Made by a program: the position numbers and the translations under genes. From positions 1-35,785 of the forward strand of contig JAVBPT010000067.1 in assembly GCA_031549455.1 (NCBI GenBank): DNA of 35,785 nt, written 5' to 3'. Source of the stretch: JAVBPT01 sp031549455. GTDB lineage: Bacteria; Bacillota; Clostridia; Lachnospirales; JAKSVV01. This document shows, piece after piece, positions 1 to 9,541 of the stretch (positions within the stretch are counted from its first letter, which is position 1; each line of letters begins with the position of its first letter). Below the pieces are notes generated by a model. It was not told the DNA's origin, searched no databases, and worked only from the letters and a program-made list of their open reading frames with translations.

Positions 1-47
1 TGAAACAATGCACTCATATCAATGTAGTAAGCAGATGGATTAGACAT
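1..47 (-). CDS. N-terminal fragment of an unknown protein, clipped by window edge
   Basis: On the minus strand an ATG at 47-45 opens a frame reading MSNPSAYYIDMSALF up to the window edge. An AGGAGC ribosome binding site (complement of 56-61) lies 8 nt upstream. Only about 15 residues are visible, so no family can be assigned. It is divergent from the WG-repeat lipoprotein gene at 200. A second ATG at 52-50 is in another frame and sits too close to the ribosome binding site. Confidence 0.5.
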   Translation of the reverse strand, partial: MSNPSAYYIDMSALF

Positions 48-151
48 AGCATAATGCTCCTATTTGATGAAATTATATAACAGCTTTGCCAAAATGTAAA
101 GGGAAACCCTTATTTCCAATTTACATGTTGAAATATAATTTACAAAAAGTA

Positions 152-179
152 TTGAAATATTAAAATGCTGTTATATACT
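152..179 (+). promoter_or_regulatory. Putative sigma-A promoter of the WG-repeat lipoprotein gene
   Basis: TTGAAA at 152-157 and TATACT at 174-179 are separated by 16 nt. A GGAGG ribosome binding site at 190-194 precedes the ATG at 200. Confidence 0.55.
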
Positions 180-199
180 TATGCCATACGGAGGAATGC

Positions 200-2386
200 A
201 TGAAGAAATTATTTCTAATAGGTCTAATCATCGGTTTTATTCTAGTTGGGTGTAAAAATAAAACGGTGCAAAATATACCTGCTTTCGACGAAAATACGTT
301 GCTTGTGGCTTATAAACATAATAGGATGGGCAATCGATATGGCTTTGTTGATATCTATGGAAATGAGAAGTTGGAATTTATATATCAAAGTGTGGAACCC
401 TTTTCGGATGGGTTGGCTTTAGTCTACAAAGAAAAAAAATATGGTTTTATCAATGAGAGGGGGGAGGAGATTATCCCGCTCATCTATGATTTTGCCGCTT
501 CTTTCAGGGAAGGACTTGCTGTGGTTTCAAAAGAGGGCAAGTATGGATTTATAGATAAGACTGGGCGAGAAGCGATTCCGCTGGTCTATGATTACGCTGA
601 TTCAATCAATGAGGGGCTTGCTGCGGTTGTGAGTAATGGAAAAATGGGGTATATCAATGGAACGGGAGCGATTATGATCCCACTTGTTTATACGGAATAC
701 TCACCTTCAATCGACATGCATAAATTTACAAACGAAGTAAGCGAGGATGAAGAACTCATTACCGACCATCATCGGTTCAGTGAAAAGTTGGCGGCGGTGA
801 TTAAAGAGGGAAAGTGGGGATTCATCAATGAGACAGGAGAGTTAAGAATTCCGTTTGCTTATGATTATGCCTATCCTTTTAGCGAGGGGTTATCAGGTGT
901 TTTAAAAAATGGAAAATGGGGATTTATTGATTACAATGGAAACGAGGTAATCCCGTTTACATATGATTTTGTTAAAAGTTATAAAGAGTCACTTGCCGCA
1001 GTAAAAAAAGAGGGAAAGTATGGTTATATTGATAAAGAGGGGGTAGAAAAAATTCCATTTATCTATACAGACGCCGAAAATTTTGAATATGCTATGGCAA
1101 AAGTTGAGAAGAATGACAAATATGGATTTATCAATAAAAAGGGAAAACCGGTTCTTGCATTTAAATATGGCAAACATGACTTTATTCTCTCCAGAGGCTT
1201 TGTTCTAACATGGGAGGACGGAAACTATGGATTTATTGATTACATTGGAAAAGTCAAAATAGATTTTTCATATGAAGATGTGGGTAAATTTAGTGAGGGC
1301 CTCGTGGCGGTAAAGCTAAATGATCGATGGGGTTATATCAATGAAAAAGGAAAAAAGACAATTGCATTAAAGTATGATGATGTAAAGGATTTTCATGAGG
1401 GGCTTGCTGCGGTAAAGTTAAACCGAAAATGGGGTTACATCGATACGAGAGGGAAAATGCAGATTGCTCAGCTATATGATGAAGCAGATGACTTTGAGAA
1501 TGGGCTTGCGCAAATTGTTGTAGATAAAAAATATGGTGCAATTGATAAAAATGGGAAGCAGGTCATTCCGCCGTTATATGACAGTTTGGAGATGGGCGAT
1601 GTGATCAAGATTAGCAAAGATAATCAATACGGATTCATAGGAAAAAATGGCGAAGAAATGACGGGGTTAATCTATAGTGCTCTTTCCCCGTACAGTGATG
1701 GACTTGCCAGGGCAAGAAGAGAAGGAAAGTATGGATTTATTGGTCAGAGCGGAGAAGTGGTGATTCCATTTGAATATGAGTATGCGGATTCATTTAACTT
1801 TGGTCTTGCCAGAATAAGAGAGAATGGAAAGTATGGATATATTGATCAAACGGGCACCAGAGTGATTGAGACACTTTATGATGATGCAATCATGTTAAAT
1901 GAGGATTTGATTATTGTAGAAAATGAAGACAAATATGGGTACATCGACCGCACTCAGCGTATTGTAATTCCAATGATTTATGATGGTGCGGGCAAATTTA
2001 GTGAGGGACTCGCTGCGGTCAAAAAGGATGGAAAATATGGGTTTATCAATAAGGACGGGGAAGTAAAAATCGAACTTAAATATACGTTCGCACAAGAATT
2101 TCAAAATGGGTTGGCGAGGGTATTTCAAGGAGACAAGTGGGGACTTATTGATAAGGAAGGAGAAGAGATCACGCAGGTTATGTATGAGCATGATATCTTT
2201 ATCCCCAACCAATTTGCGGAGGGATTTCAGATTGTAAAACAAGACAATCTATTTGGTTACATCAACGAAAGAGGACTAATGACGATCCCAGTTGGCTATT
2301 TAAATGCAAAAGACTTTAGCGGAGGGTTAGCGGCTGTGAGAGAGTTTGAGCGGATAAAAGTTTTGTATCCCAAAGGAAAATATTAA
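200..2386 (+). CDS. WG-repeat lipoprotein
   Basis: This is a 728-residue exported protein. Residues 1-18 form a signal peptide ending in the lipobox LVGC, so Cys18 is probably lipidated and the protein sits on the outer face of the membrane. The rest consists of about 19 WG (beta-repeat) units of about 36 residues, each with a core such as KYGFI or KWGYI followed by D/N-x-x-G and then a stretch like FSEGLAAVK. WG repeats are known as a common bacterial repeat of poorly defined function, probably binding or scaffolding. The start at 200 is supported by GGAGG at 190-194. It appears monocistronic, ending in a strong hairpin. The ligand cannot be inferred. Confidence 0.9.
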   Translation: MKKLFLIGLIIGFILVGCKNKTVQNIPAFDENTLLVAYKHNRMGNRYGFVDIYGNEKLEFIYQSVEPFSDGLALVYKEKKYGFINERGEEIIPLIYDFAASFREGLAVVSKEGKYGFIDKTGREAIPLVYDYADSINEGLAAVVSNGKMGYINGTGAIMIPLVYTEYSPSIDMHKFTNEVSEDEELITDHHRFSEKLAAVIKEGKWGFINETGELRIPFAYDYAYPFSEGLSGVLKNGKWGFIDYNGNEVIPFTYDFVKSYKESLAAVKKEGKYGYIDKEGVEKIPFIYTDAENFEYAMAKVEKNDKYGFINKKGKPVLAFKYGKHDFILSRGFVLTWEDGNYGFIDYIGKVKIDFSYEDVGKFSEGLVAVKLNDRWGYINEKGKKTIALKYDDVKDFHEGLAAVKLNRKWGYIDTRGKMQIAQLYDEADDFENGLAQIVVDKKYGAIDKNGKQVIPPLYDSLEMGDVIKISKDNQYGFIGKNGEEMTGLIYSALSPYSDGLARARREGKYGFIGQSGEVVIPFEYEYADSFNFGLARIRENGKYGYIDQTGTRVIETLYDDAIMLNEDLIIVENEDKYGYIDRTQRIVIPMIYDGAGKFSEGLAAVKKDGKYGFINKDGEVKIELKYTFAQEFQNGLARVFQGDKWGLIDKEGEEITQVMYEHDIFIPNQFAEGFQIVKQDNLFGYINERGLMTIPVGYLNAKDFSGGLAAVREFERIKVLYPKGKY

Positions 2387-2424
2387 ATAAAAAATCACTT
2401 CTATAATGAAGTGATTTTTTATTT
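2385..2424. terminator. Bidirectional terminator between convergent genes
   Basis: A perfect 17-bp stem (2385-2401 with 2408-2424, loop TATAAT) is flanked by A and T runs, so it works in both directions. The stop codon of the plus-strand lipoprotein gene (2384-2386) and that of the minus-strand U32 gene (2425-2423) both overlap the stem ends. Confidence 0.9.
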
Positions 2425-4711
2425 AATCCAAAACTTTTCGAATTCGTTTCTGCTTTAGAACGGGAATAAGATGCTCTCTATTCATCTTTCTCATGATTCG
2501 GACACTGCAGTTAATCGGATCAGTCAGAAGTTCCATTCTGGTATGATCACTTTCACAGGTAAGAAAATATCGTCCTTTTAGACATGGCTTTTTACAGTCT
2601 GAGTCTTTTGAAAAGCCTCCCAAAAAACTGCCAACAGGACAATATTCGGAGATCATACTTGGAATGTTCCCAGACACGATTACATTTGCATCCAGTGCAT
2701 TGAAGTTTAAAATGTTTTGTTCGGAGAGCTCAATGGATAAGGTGAGCTCGGAGAATCCCATCTTTTTATATGCGTTATAAGCGTATTGGTTTGTGATATT
2801 GAGATTGAAATCCCCAACCAGGATAGGCATTTGCTCTAAGTTTAATGTATTAAAATAGTATAGATAGCCTATATTTGAAATCAGGAAGCCAGAACATAAG
2901 GATGCCCATTTTTTGAGTTTGCTTTTGATGAGTTGTTCGAGCGCTCCCTTTAGAGTAGGGGGAAGGGAGATATATACATCCGCTTCTTCTCTTAGTGTAT
3001 CCAAAATGGTCTCATCTTTTAATACAAGTTGGTAATCCAAAAAGATTCTTCCTATATTTTTAAAGCGGTCATCCACTTGTCCATCATAATGATAAAGAAA
3101 GAGATCTACTATATTTTCAGGGAGCAGGGCCTCTTGATACTCAGGTGGTTTGAGAGAATCAATCTGCTTTCTCTCATTTGAAATATCTATCTGAGGTAAG
3201 TAACAAGTGGTAAGATTTTCAAGCGCCTTTCGTCTTAAAGCATTGAATTCGGAAATTGGGACGAACGAGCCTGGATCGAGTTCAATTGCGATCTGCTTAA
3301 ATTCAAAAGGACTATCTGTTGTTCGGTTTAGTTTTTCAAACACATCCTCTTTGGTAATAGCGGTTTTTTGTGCCTCATCTACTATAGCATCTGATTCCAA
3401 AGCCACATGGTGTTTTTGATCCCATACTTCAAATTGGACCTTACATCCTTTTTTAATCTGGATCTTTCCATAAATCTCATTTTTTCTAAAAAAGGTTTTC
3501 CCGCTATAACTTTCCTCCACCTCTTTTTTAAGAGCGGAAGAGCTTGTTTTATAGAGAACACTATCTGGTTTGACTTTTGAGCTGAAATCACCAAGCCATG
3601 CAATATTTCCGGCCTCTATTCTTTGATTTGTAATCTTTCGATCCTCATTCTTAATGCAGGTCACAATGCCTGAAAGCTCAGTACCCAAAACCTCAATCCC
3701 ATCATGTAGATCAATTGGCGCATCGAGTTTTACCTTAATAAACTCTTTGTACTGGTCCACAATGGTACCCAGTTTAATTCCTGTGTTTTTGGGGCAATGA
3801 AAACTGATGGAATCCTTTCCACATTTCTTATCAAAGTAATGGGAGTGAAAACCACTACGGTTAAAAACTTGTAGGAGCTTTTGTTCATCCATCGGATCGA
3901 TCGAAAAATTTCTTGATTCTGCAAGTGCATCCAGATATTTTCGATAGATTCGCGTGGTAACTGCGACGTATTCGGGAGACTTATTTCGTCCCTCAATCTT
4001 GAGTGCGGATACACCGATCTCCACCAATTGCTTTAAATAAGGAAGGCCGTAAATATCTTTATTACTCAGTAAGTATAGGTTTTCTATTTTTTCTGCATCG
4101 GACTCCAAGGTATAACTAAGACGGCAAGGTTGGGCGCAGTTTCCGCGATTCCCACTTCGTCCTCCGACGAGGTTGCTCATTTGACATGCACCCGAGTAAG
4201 CAACACAGGCGGCACCGTGGATGAAGGTCTCAATTTCAAGCTTTGTGTTTTCTTTGATCTCCTTAATTTCAAAAAGAGAGAGCTCTCTTGCGAGGACCAC
4301 TCTACTAAAGCCAAGACTTTCTAACATCCTTGCAGAGTCGGTATTATGAATCGTCATCTGCGTGCTGGCATGCAACTCCAGATTTGGAAAGATCTCATGA
4401 ATGAGGGAAGCAAGCCCCATATCTTGAACAATTACCGCGTCTAGTCCGGCGCTTACAAGCTCAGAAAGGGTGGATAGAGCCTCTTTGATCTCGTCATCGA
4501 AAAGAAGTGTATTTAAGGTAAGATAAATTTTGACATTTCGAAGATGAGCATAAAGAATCGCCTCTTTGTATTCTTCTATCTTAAAGTTTCCAGTCATCAC
4601 TCGGGCATTAAATTTTTCAACACCCATATAGATACTGTCTGCTCCATTTTCAATGGCAGCTAGAAAATTGGTGTAATTCCCAGCAGGGGACATCAGTTCA
4701 GGTATCTTCAT
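2423..4711 (-). CDS. Peptidase U32 family protein with DUF3656-type middle region
   Basis: This is a 762-residue protein of the U32 'collagenase-like' family. The N-terminal part (about 1-290) has the family signatures PELMSPAGN, GADSIYMG, the GSGNRGNCAQPCR-type cysteine cluster and the ALKIEGR motif. A middle segment (about 340-480) resembles DUF3656, and a second barrel-like region with its own CKKPC cluster ends the protein. Characterised relatives (RlhA, TrhP) install hydroxyl groups in rRNA or tRNA rather than cutting proteins, so an RNA-modifying role is likely but inferred. The chosen start (MKIPEL) has a GGAG six nt upstream; a longer start at 4723 would place that GGAG inside the gene. 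It follows the phosphatase gene by under 40 nt, so the two are probably co-transcribed. Confidence 0.88.
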   Translation of the reverse strand: MKIPELMSPAGNYTNFLAAIENGADSIYMGVEKFNARVMTGNFKIEEYKEAILYAHLRNVKIYLTLNTLLFDDEIKEALSTLSELVSAGLDAVIVQDMGLASLIHEIFPNLELHASTQMTIHNTDSARMLESLGFSRVVLARELSLFEIKEIKENTKLEIETFIHGAACVAYSGACQMSNLVGGRSGNRGNCAQPCRLSYTLESDAEKIENLYLLSNKDIYGLPYLKQLVEIGVSALKIEGRNKSPEYVAVTTRIYRKYLDALAESRNFSIDPMDEQKLLQVFNRSGFHSHYFDKKCGKDSISFHCPKNTGIKLGTIVDQYKEFIKVKLDAPIDLHDGIEVLGTELSGIVTCIKNEDRKITNQRIEAGNIAWLGDFSSKVKPDSVLYKTSSSALKKEVEESYSGKTFFRKNEIYGKIQIKKGCKVQFEVWDQKHHVALESDAIVDEAQKTAITKEDVFEKLNRTTDSPFEFKQIAIELDPGSFVPISEFNALRRKALENLTTCYLPQIDISNERKQIDSLKPPEYQEALLPENIVDLFLYHYDGQVDDRFKNIGRIFLDYQLVLKDETILDTLREEADVYISLPPTLKGALEQLIKSKLKKWASLCSGFLISNIGYLYYFNTLNLEQMPILVGDFNLNITNQYAYNAYKKMGFSELTLSIELSEQNILNFNALDANVIVSGNIPSMISEYCPVGSFLGGFSKDSDCKKPCLKGRYFLTCESDHTRMELLTDPINCSVRIMRKMNREHLIPVLKQKRIRKVLD

Positions 4712-4749
4712 CATAGACTCCATTTCATATTTAAATTTGGTTTATTTTA

Positions 4750-5916
4750 TCACGAAGTGGTCTTAAAATCAAATAAAATGAGAGGAATCTCCATTTCATC
4801 CTGTGTAAGGCCACAATGGGTGGACTTTTTGTTATGTGTGTCTTTTAACAGATGAGTTCCTAGTTTAATAATCGAATTACCGGTTGCGATGGCGATATAG
4901 TCTCCAATAAAATCATCTATCTTTTTATGAAGAGTTCCTTTCCCGAGAAGACCGCTTTGAAGGAAGGCCTCTTTGGTATAGAGAACAAACTGATCCGAGA
5001 ACATCTTTTTAAACCTTTTTTCAAACAATACCCTCTTTTCATATTTGACAAACATGGAGAGACATCTAGACTCTAGGAACGGGGGCATGGTAAAACATTC
5101 CTGCAGCTTTTCTAGTTTTACAATGTCATATGACTTATCAATATTTTTATGACCATGATCGGCGGTAATAATGAGAAGCGTGTTGGTATTTTTGAGATCT
5201 TTGGCCAGTTGTTTGATCTCAGATTCAAACTGGGTCAAAAATGCTTTGGTCTGCTTTGCATAACAACCATATTTATGAATAAGGCCATCAGGTTGATCAT
5301 AATAAGCCCATACAAACTTCTTTTCAGGGGAGTTGCAGACAAATTGAATACCAGAACAAAGGGAATGGAAGTCATCCACCCCAATAGTGAGTGGGGAGGC
5401 ACTATCCAAAACAAATTCTTTTTGATAGATCTGAATGGTTTTGACTTTATTTTGGGTGGCTTTTTGGATCTGATCCAGTATAGTGGGATAGGATAGCACT
5501 TTCTTTCCATCCAGTCTGGTACAACTAAAAGGCTCCTTGGTGTAAGAATCTCTATAAGGCAGGAAGTCAATTGTTCGCCCCAATTCTTTAAAATATAAGG
5601 ACCAGGCCAGGTTACCATGTACAGCAGGTGGAAGGCCTGATAGTAATGTAGCAATCGCAGCGGTTGTGGTGGACGGAAAAACAGAACTGATGGTGGTTTT
5701 TCTGTGTTTTGAAATCGAGCCATCTGGAATGTTTGATAAAATATTTTCACCTAGTCCATCCATAATGAGTAAGACCACATTTGTGTAGTCATGTTGTAAG
5801 GGTCCATCAAGCTCTTTTAGGCTTGCATAGTCAGATTTTACCTGATACTTCTTCAAAATGGAGACAATCAGGTTTAGAATGCTACGTTCGTAATCTGGGA
5901 AAAATATCTCTTGCAT
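4750..5916 (-). CDS. Alkaline-phosphatase-superfamily hydrolase (nucleotide pyrophosphatase/phosphodiesterase type)
   Basis: This is a 388-residue protein with no signal peptide. The metal-site motifs of the superfamily are present in order: LLIMDGLG (first Asp), SVFPSTTTAA (Thr nucleophile region), DQPDGLIHKYG (Asp and His), TADHGH (Asp-His pair) and a late STHCGLTQDEMEIPL (His). Such enzymes hydrolyse phosphodiesters or phosphomonoesters using two metal ions; the substrate is unknown. The ATG at 5916 is preceded by AAAGGTG at about 6 nt, and a GTG six nt further upstream overlaps that site and is less likely. It is the first gene of a minus-strand pair with the U32 gene. Confidence 0.85.
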   Translation of the reverse strand: MQEIFFPDYERSILNLIVSILKKYQVKSDYASLKELDGPLQHDYTNVVLLIMDGLGENILSNIPDGSISKHRKTTISSVFPSTTTAAIATLLSGLPPAVHGNLAWSLYFKELGRTIDFLPYRDSYTKEPFSCTRLDGKKVLSYPTILDQIQKATQNKVKTIQIYQKEFVLDSASPLTIGVDDFHSLCSGIQFVCNSPEKKFVWAYYDQPDGLIHKYGCYAKQTKAFLTQFESEIKQLAKDLKNTNTLLIITADHGHKNIDKSYDIVKLEKLQECFTMPPFLESRCLSMFVKYEKRVLFEKRFKKMFSDQFVLYTKEAFLQSGLLGKGTLHKKIDDFIGDYIAIATGNSIIKLGTHLLKDTHNKKSTHCGLTQDEMEIPLILFDFKTTS

Positions 5917-5969
5917 AATCACACCTTTTTAATTTAGTATATCATAAAAAATAAATTTGGGATAAAAAG

Positions 5970-5999
5970 TTGTTAAAATAAAGCAAAGTGTGATATAGT
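5970..5999 (+). promoter_or_regulatory. Possible promoter of the small gene at 6020
   Basis: TTGTTA at 5970-5975 and TATAGT at 5994-5999 have an 18-nt spacer, and the start codon follows about 20 nt later. The match is moderate. Confidence 0.4.
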
Positions 6000-6019
6000 G
6001 GTTAAAAAGGAGAAGAGCA

Positions 6020-6262
6020 ATGAGCAAATGGGACGGACCAGATTACATTTTATATTTCTTCGATAGGGATTTTGGAAATGGAGAGGGTGAGTGTGAGCAA
6101 AACGCAAAGGAATTTCATGAAAATCTCTCTACGCAAGTGCCGCTTTCTGCTATTAGAAGGCTTGAGGGTAGAGGATATGAAATCAGCGCCTATTTTCCAG
6201 ATGAGGCAAGATTCGTGTTAGAAAATACAGCTTATGAAGGGTCTGCCTTAGAATTGAATTAG
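6020..6262 (+). CDS. Small acidic protein of unknown function
   Basis: This 80-residue protein begins MSKWDGPDYILYFFDRDFG and is rich in Glu, Asp and aromatic residues, with no signal peptide or membrane segment. AAGGAG lies about 9 nt before the ATG. It has its own upstream promoter candidate and stands 79 bp before fmt. I do not recognise the family. The good ribosome binding site and the gene-like composition support it being real. Confidence 0.7.
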   Translation: MSKWDGPDYILYFFDRDFGNGEGECEQNAKEFHENLSTQVPLSAIRRLEGRGYEISAYFPDEARFVLENTAYEGSALELN

Positions 6263-6341
6263 AGAGGCTCTTTATTTAATAAATTATTCAAAAATACTAG
6301 AAAATTCAAATATGTTTGTTATACTACAGAAGAGGTGAGAC

Positions 6342-7289
6342 ATGAAGATTGTTTTTATGGGAACGCCAGACTTTGCGGTTCCTACGCTACAGGCTCTAAT
6401 AAGAGAGGGGCATGAGGTGGTTGCGGTGGTTACTAATGAGGATAAGCCCAAAAATCGGGGTTTTGAGATGCAGATGCCGCCTGTTAAAACGTGCGCGATA
6501 GGGCATGGTATTTTTGTGATGCAACCTGCCAAGATCAAGAAAAATGTGGAGTTTATTCATACGCTAGAATCGTTTCATGCAGATGTTTTTGTGATAGTGG
6601 CTTACGGTAAGATTTTGCCGGTTTCTGTGCTGAATATTCCGAGATTCGGATGTATAAATGTTCATGGTTCTCTTCTTCCTAAATATCGGGGGGCAGCACC
6701 CATTCAATGGTCGATCATAAATGGCGAAAAGGTCGTGGGTGTTACAACAATGCAGATGGATGAGGGAATGGATACAGGAGATATACTGTTAAAAAAAGAG
6801 ATGACCGTTTTGGAAACAGATACAGCGGGTGTCATGCATGACAAACTCTCTCATGTGGGGGCGATGCTTTTGATTGAAACCTTAAAGGGGATTGAGGAAG
6901 GAACCATTCAACCGATGAAACAAGACGAGGCAGAGGCGAGCTATACACGAATGTTGGAAAAAAAAGATGGCATGATTGATTGGTCCAAAACAAGTGAGAA
7001 AATTTTCTGCTTTGTTCGTGGGATGACGCCATGGCCAAGCGCATTTACTTATCTAAAGGATCAGACGATGAAAGTTTTTGAAACAAAAATTGAAAATGGT
7101 ACGTTTAATGGCATATGTGGCCAGATTATAGAGATAAGCGAAGAGAAGGGAATTCTTGTCAAAACAGGTGACGGCGCACTTTGGGTCACAAAACTGCAGA
7201 TGCAAAATAAAAAACAGATGGATGCCACTGAATACTTAAGGGGAAACAAGGTAGAAATCGGGGAAATTTTAAAGTGTGAATTGAAATAA
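6342..7289 (+). CDS. fmt: Methionyl-tRNA formyltransferase
   Basis: This cytoplasmic enzyme formylates the initiator Met-tRNA using 10-formyl-tetrahydrofolate. The 315-residue length is normal. The N-terminal Rossmann-like start FMGTPDFAVPTL, the catalytic segment NVHGSLLPKYRGAAPIQW (Asn, His) and QMDEGMDTGDIL (the catalytic-region Asp) are all present, followed by the C-terminal OB-like tRNA-binding domain (about 205-310). GAGGTGAG precedes the ATG, and TATACT at 6320-6325 may be the -10 box. It is usually near def or priA in other genomes, but here neither is adjacent. Confidence 0.97.
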   Translation: MKIVFMGTPDFAVPTLQALIREGHEVVAVVTNEDKPKNRGFEMQMPPVKTCAIGHGIFVMQPAKIKKNVEFIHTLESFHADVFVIVAYGKILPVSVLNIPRFGCINVHGSLLPKYRGAAPIQWSIINGEKVVGVTTMQMDEGMDTGDILLKKEMTVLETDTAGVMHDKLSHVGAMLLIETLKGIEEGTIQPMKQDEAEASYTRMLEKKDGMIDWSKTSEKIFCFVRGMTPWPSAFTYLKDQTMKVFETKIENGTFNGICGQIIEISEEKGILVKTGDGALWVTKLQMQNKKQMDATEYLRGNKVEIGEILKCELK

Positions 7290-7309
7290 GAGAGAAAATG
7301 TGTTATGAT
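7281..7309 (+). promoter_or_regulatory. Promoter for the SLH metallopeptidase-smpB genes
   Basis: TTGAAA at 7281-7286 and TATGAT at 7304-7309 have a 17-nt spacer. The -35 box lies inside the last codons of fmt, so the downstream genes can be expressed apart from fmt. Confidence 0.7.
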
Positions 7310-7329
7310 TACGTTGGTAGAGGTATAAG

Positions 7330-9063
7330 ATGAAAAAACGGGTGGTTTTATTTTCAATACTGTTTGTGGTGATGCTTACAAATGCAAGTTGGGCTGGACC
7401 TAGAAAAGGGTACAGTACACCTGTATGCGACTATACAACGGCGTCGGGCCTTAAAATAGAAAGTTACAGCAAGTATTGGAACACAAAAGAAAAGCTCAGG
7501 CAAGTTTATGTGGAACTCACCAAAAATACAATCGGGAGTGAGATTAAAGCGCTTAAAACCATTTACCTATACCCAGATATAGAAGAAGGGGTTGCGGGTT
7601 ATTATTCGGCGGATGTAGCAATGAATAATGCAGGCGAATTCAAAATGGGAGTAGGGAGTTACATCGTGGTTTTGGGTTGTGACACGGGGAGCAGTCTTAG
7701 TTATATTGCGCAGGTGCTCACCCACGAATATGCGCATCACTTTGCAACCTATCATCTTGTGACAAACGAAAAGAAGTACGGTCAAGGGTGGCTTGATACG
7801 GAGTATGCCAAAATCAGGGATTTGAAGAAATACACAAAGACGGTTTACTATAATCCAATTACCAGTGAACATAAATGGGATATTGCAGAGATTATAGCGA
7901 ATGATTATATTGAGCTTTTTGGAGCACCTTCTAGTAAAACCTCGATAGATTATAAAGATGCAAAAGAGCGGCTAGAGGAAGGACTTGGAGACCTAGATTA
8001 CCGGTTTATTGCTTTTAACGCAGATCCGCAGGAGAATCTAGAGATTCCACTTGCAACCAGCGTTTCAGGGTTGTATAAATACTTAACCACCTTATCAGGG
8101 GTGGTGAGTAAGACGCTTATAACACCTAAAATGCCACAGATGACCGTCGCTAAAAAGTATATTTTGCTTAGTAAATACAAAGGGTTTGTGATAGAATGGG
8201 ATCCGATTAATGATGGAAAAACATATGAGTATACCTTGGTAATGCATCCGGCAAATAACAGTGAAAACATCATACCCATTAAGACGCTGTACGAAGGGGA
8301 AAAGATGCAAGCTTATATTGGTAGCTATAAGGATGATGGTTTTGAAAGCAGCAGGGCAGTGATTGAAAGCTTTAGTGGTAAGTATGAGGTACGCCTTTTT
8401 ATAAAAGATGATAAAGGGTTCGTATTCGAGGCGAGAAGTATTTCGATTGATTTTAATGAAAATATTACCACGACACTCGATACAAGCAAAACAAGCTTGT
8501 TTACGGATCTATCTTCTGCACACTGGGCATATGATGATATTGTATACCTTACGAAAAAAAAGATTATAACGGGTTATGTGGATAAGACGTTTAAGCCAGA
8601 GTATACAATTAAGAAATCGGAATTTATGGCGATGCTTATGAAATGTTCCAACATCAATTTATCGAAGTATAAGAAAATTTCAGATGATTGGTTTATCAGA
8701 GATGGATATTATAATGCGGCTATAGACTATGGTATTGTGACAGCGGATGATTATGGTGGAAATATTGCAAACTTTAAGTATAATGAATCCATCACCCGAG
8801 AGGAAATGGCATTTATGCTTGGGAGAGTCCTGATTGTGAATCGTTTTAGCATTGATATCAATACCGATTATACCAAAAGGTTTACGGATACCATTAAACC
8901 GAGATTTAAATTAGAAATAAATCTTGTACTAAAGTATAGTATTTTAGAAGGATATGAGGATAATACTTTTAGGGGCACAAGATATGCTACCAGAGCAGAG
9001 GCAAGTAGACTCATCTACAATTTAGTCAAATTATTTGAAAAGTATAACAGATTGAGTTCATAG
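7330..9063 (+). CDS. Secreted putative zinc metallopeptidase with three C-terminal SLH domains
   Basis: This is a 577-residue exported protein. Residues 1-22 are a signal peptide. Residues about 30-240 contain HEYAH (His132, Glu133, His136) and, 51 residues later, AEIIANDY whose Glu187 fits the third zinc ligand of gluzincin-type peptidases. A fibronectin-III-like stretch (about 270-385) follows. Three SLH domains (about 392-570) include FTDLSSAHWAYDDI, ITGYVDKTFKP and LEGYEDNTF-TRAEA, which would anchor it non-covalently to the cell wall. Catalysis is inferred from the motifs; the exact family is not recognised. It has its own promoter inside fmt and ends 8 nt before smpB, so they share a transcript. 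Confidence 0.82.
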   Translation: MKKRVVLFSILFVVMLTNASWAGPRKGYSTPVCDYTTASGLKIESYSKYWNTKEKLRQVYVELTKNTIGSEIKALKTIYLYPDIEEGVAGYYSADVAMNNAGEFKMGVGSYIVVLGCDTGSSLSYIAQVLTHEYAHHFATYHLVTNEKKYGQGWLDTEYAKIRDLKKYTKTVYYNPITSEHKWDIAEIIANDYIELFGAPSSKTSIDYKDAKERLEEGLGDLDYRFIAFNADPQENLEIPLATSVSGLYKYLTTLSGVVSKTLITPKMPQMTVAKKYILLSKYKGFVIEWDPINDGKTYEYTLVMHPANNSENIIPIKTLYEGEKMQAYIGSYKDDGFESSRAVIESFSGKYEVRLFIKDDKGFVFEARSISIDFNENITTTLDTSKTSLFTDLSSAHWAYDDIVYLTKKKIITGYVDKTFKPEYTIKKSEFMAMLMKCSNINLSKYKKISDDWFIRDGYYNAAIDYGIVTADDYGGNIANFKYNESITREEMAFMLGRVLIVNRFSIDINTDYTKRFTDTIKPRFKLEINLVLKYSILEGYEDNTFRGTRYATRAEASRLIYNLVKLFEKYNRLSS

Positions 9064-9071
9064 GGGTAATC

Positions 9072-9521
9072 ATGAGTGAAAAAATTATTGCGCAAAATAA
9101 AAAGGCCACTTTCGAATATTTTATAGAGGAATGTTTTGAGGCAGGGGTTGAACTTGTTGGAACAGAGGTTAAATCTATAAAAGCGGGAAAATGCAGTATC
9201 AATGAGAGTTACGTGCGTGTTTATAAGGGCGAAGCCTTTATAACAGGGATGAATGTAACACCTTATGAGAATGGAAACATATTTAATAGAGACCCTTTGC
9301 GAGAAAGAAAATTATTACTCAACAAAAAAGAGATTGATAAGTTACTTGGCAAGTCAAAGGAAAAGGGGTATACGATTATCGCACTTAAGGTGTATCTTAA
9401 GGGAAATTTTATTAAGCTTGAGATAGGGCTCTGTAAGGGGAAAAAATTGTATGATAAGCGAGAGGCTATCAAGGAAAAGGATGCTAAAAGAAAGGCAGAA
9501 ATTGCCATGAAGAACAATTAG
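9072..9521 (+). CDS. smpB: SsrA-binding protein SmpB
   Basis: This 149-residue small basic protein binds tmRNA and delivers it to stalled ribosomes for trans-translation. Conserved SmpB blocks are visible: KATFEYFIEE, GTEVKSIKAGKCSINESYV, the MNVTPYENGN-to-RERKLLL segment, and the basic C-terminal tail KKLYDKREAIKEKDAKRKAE. AGGGGT precedes the ATG. The partner RNA gene ssrA starts 20 nt after the stop with no terminator between, so a common transcript is likely. Confidence 0.97.
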   Translation: MSEKIIAQNKKATFEYFIEECFEAGVELVGTEVKSIKAGKCSINESYVRVYKGEAFITGMNVTPYENGNIFNRDPLRERKLLLNKKEIDKLLGKSKEKGYTIIALKVYLKGNFIKLEIGLCKGKKLYDKREAIKEKDAKRKAEIAMKNN

Positions 9522-9541
9522 AGTCATGGCGATATATATAC

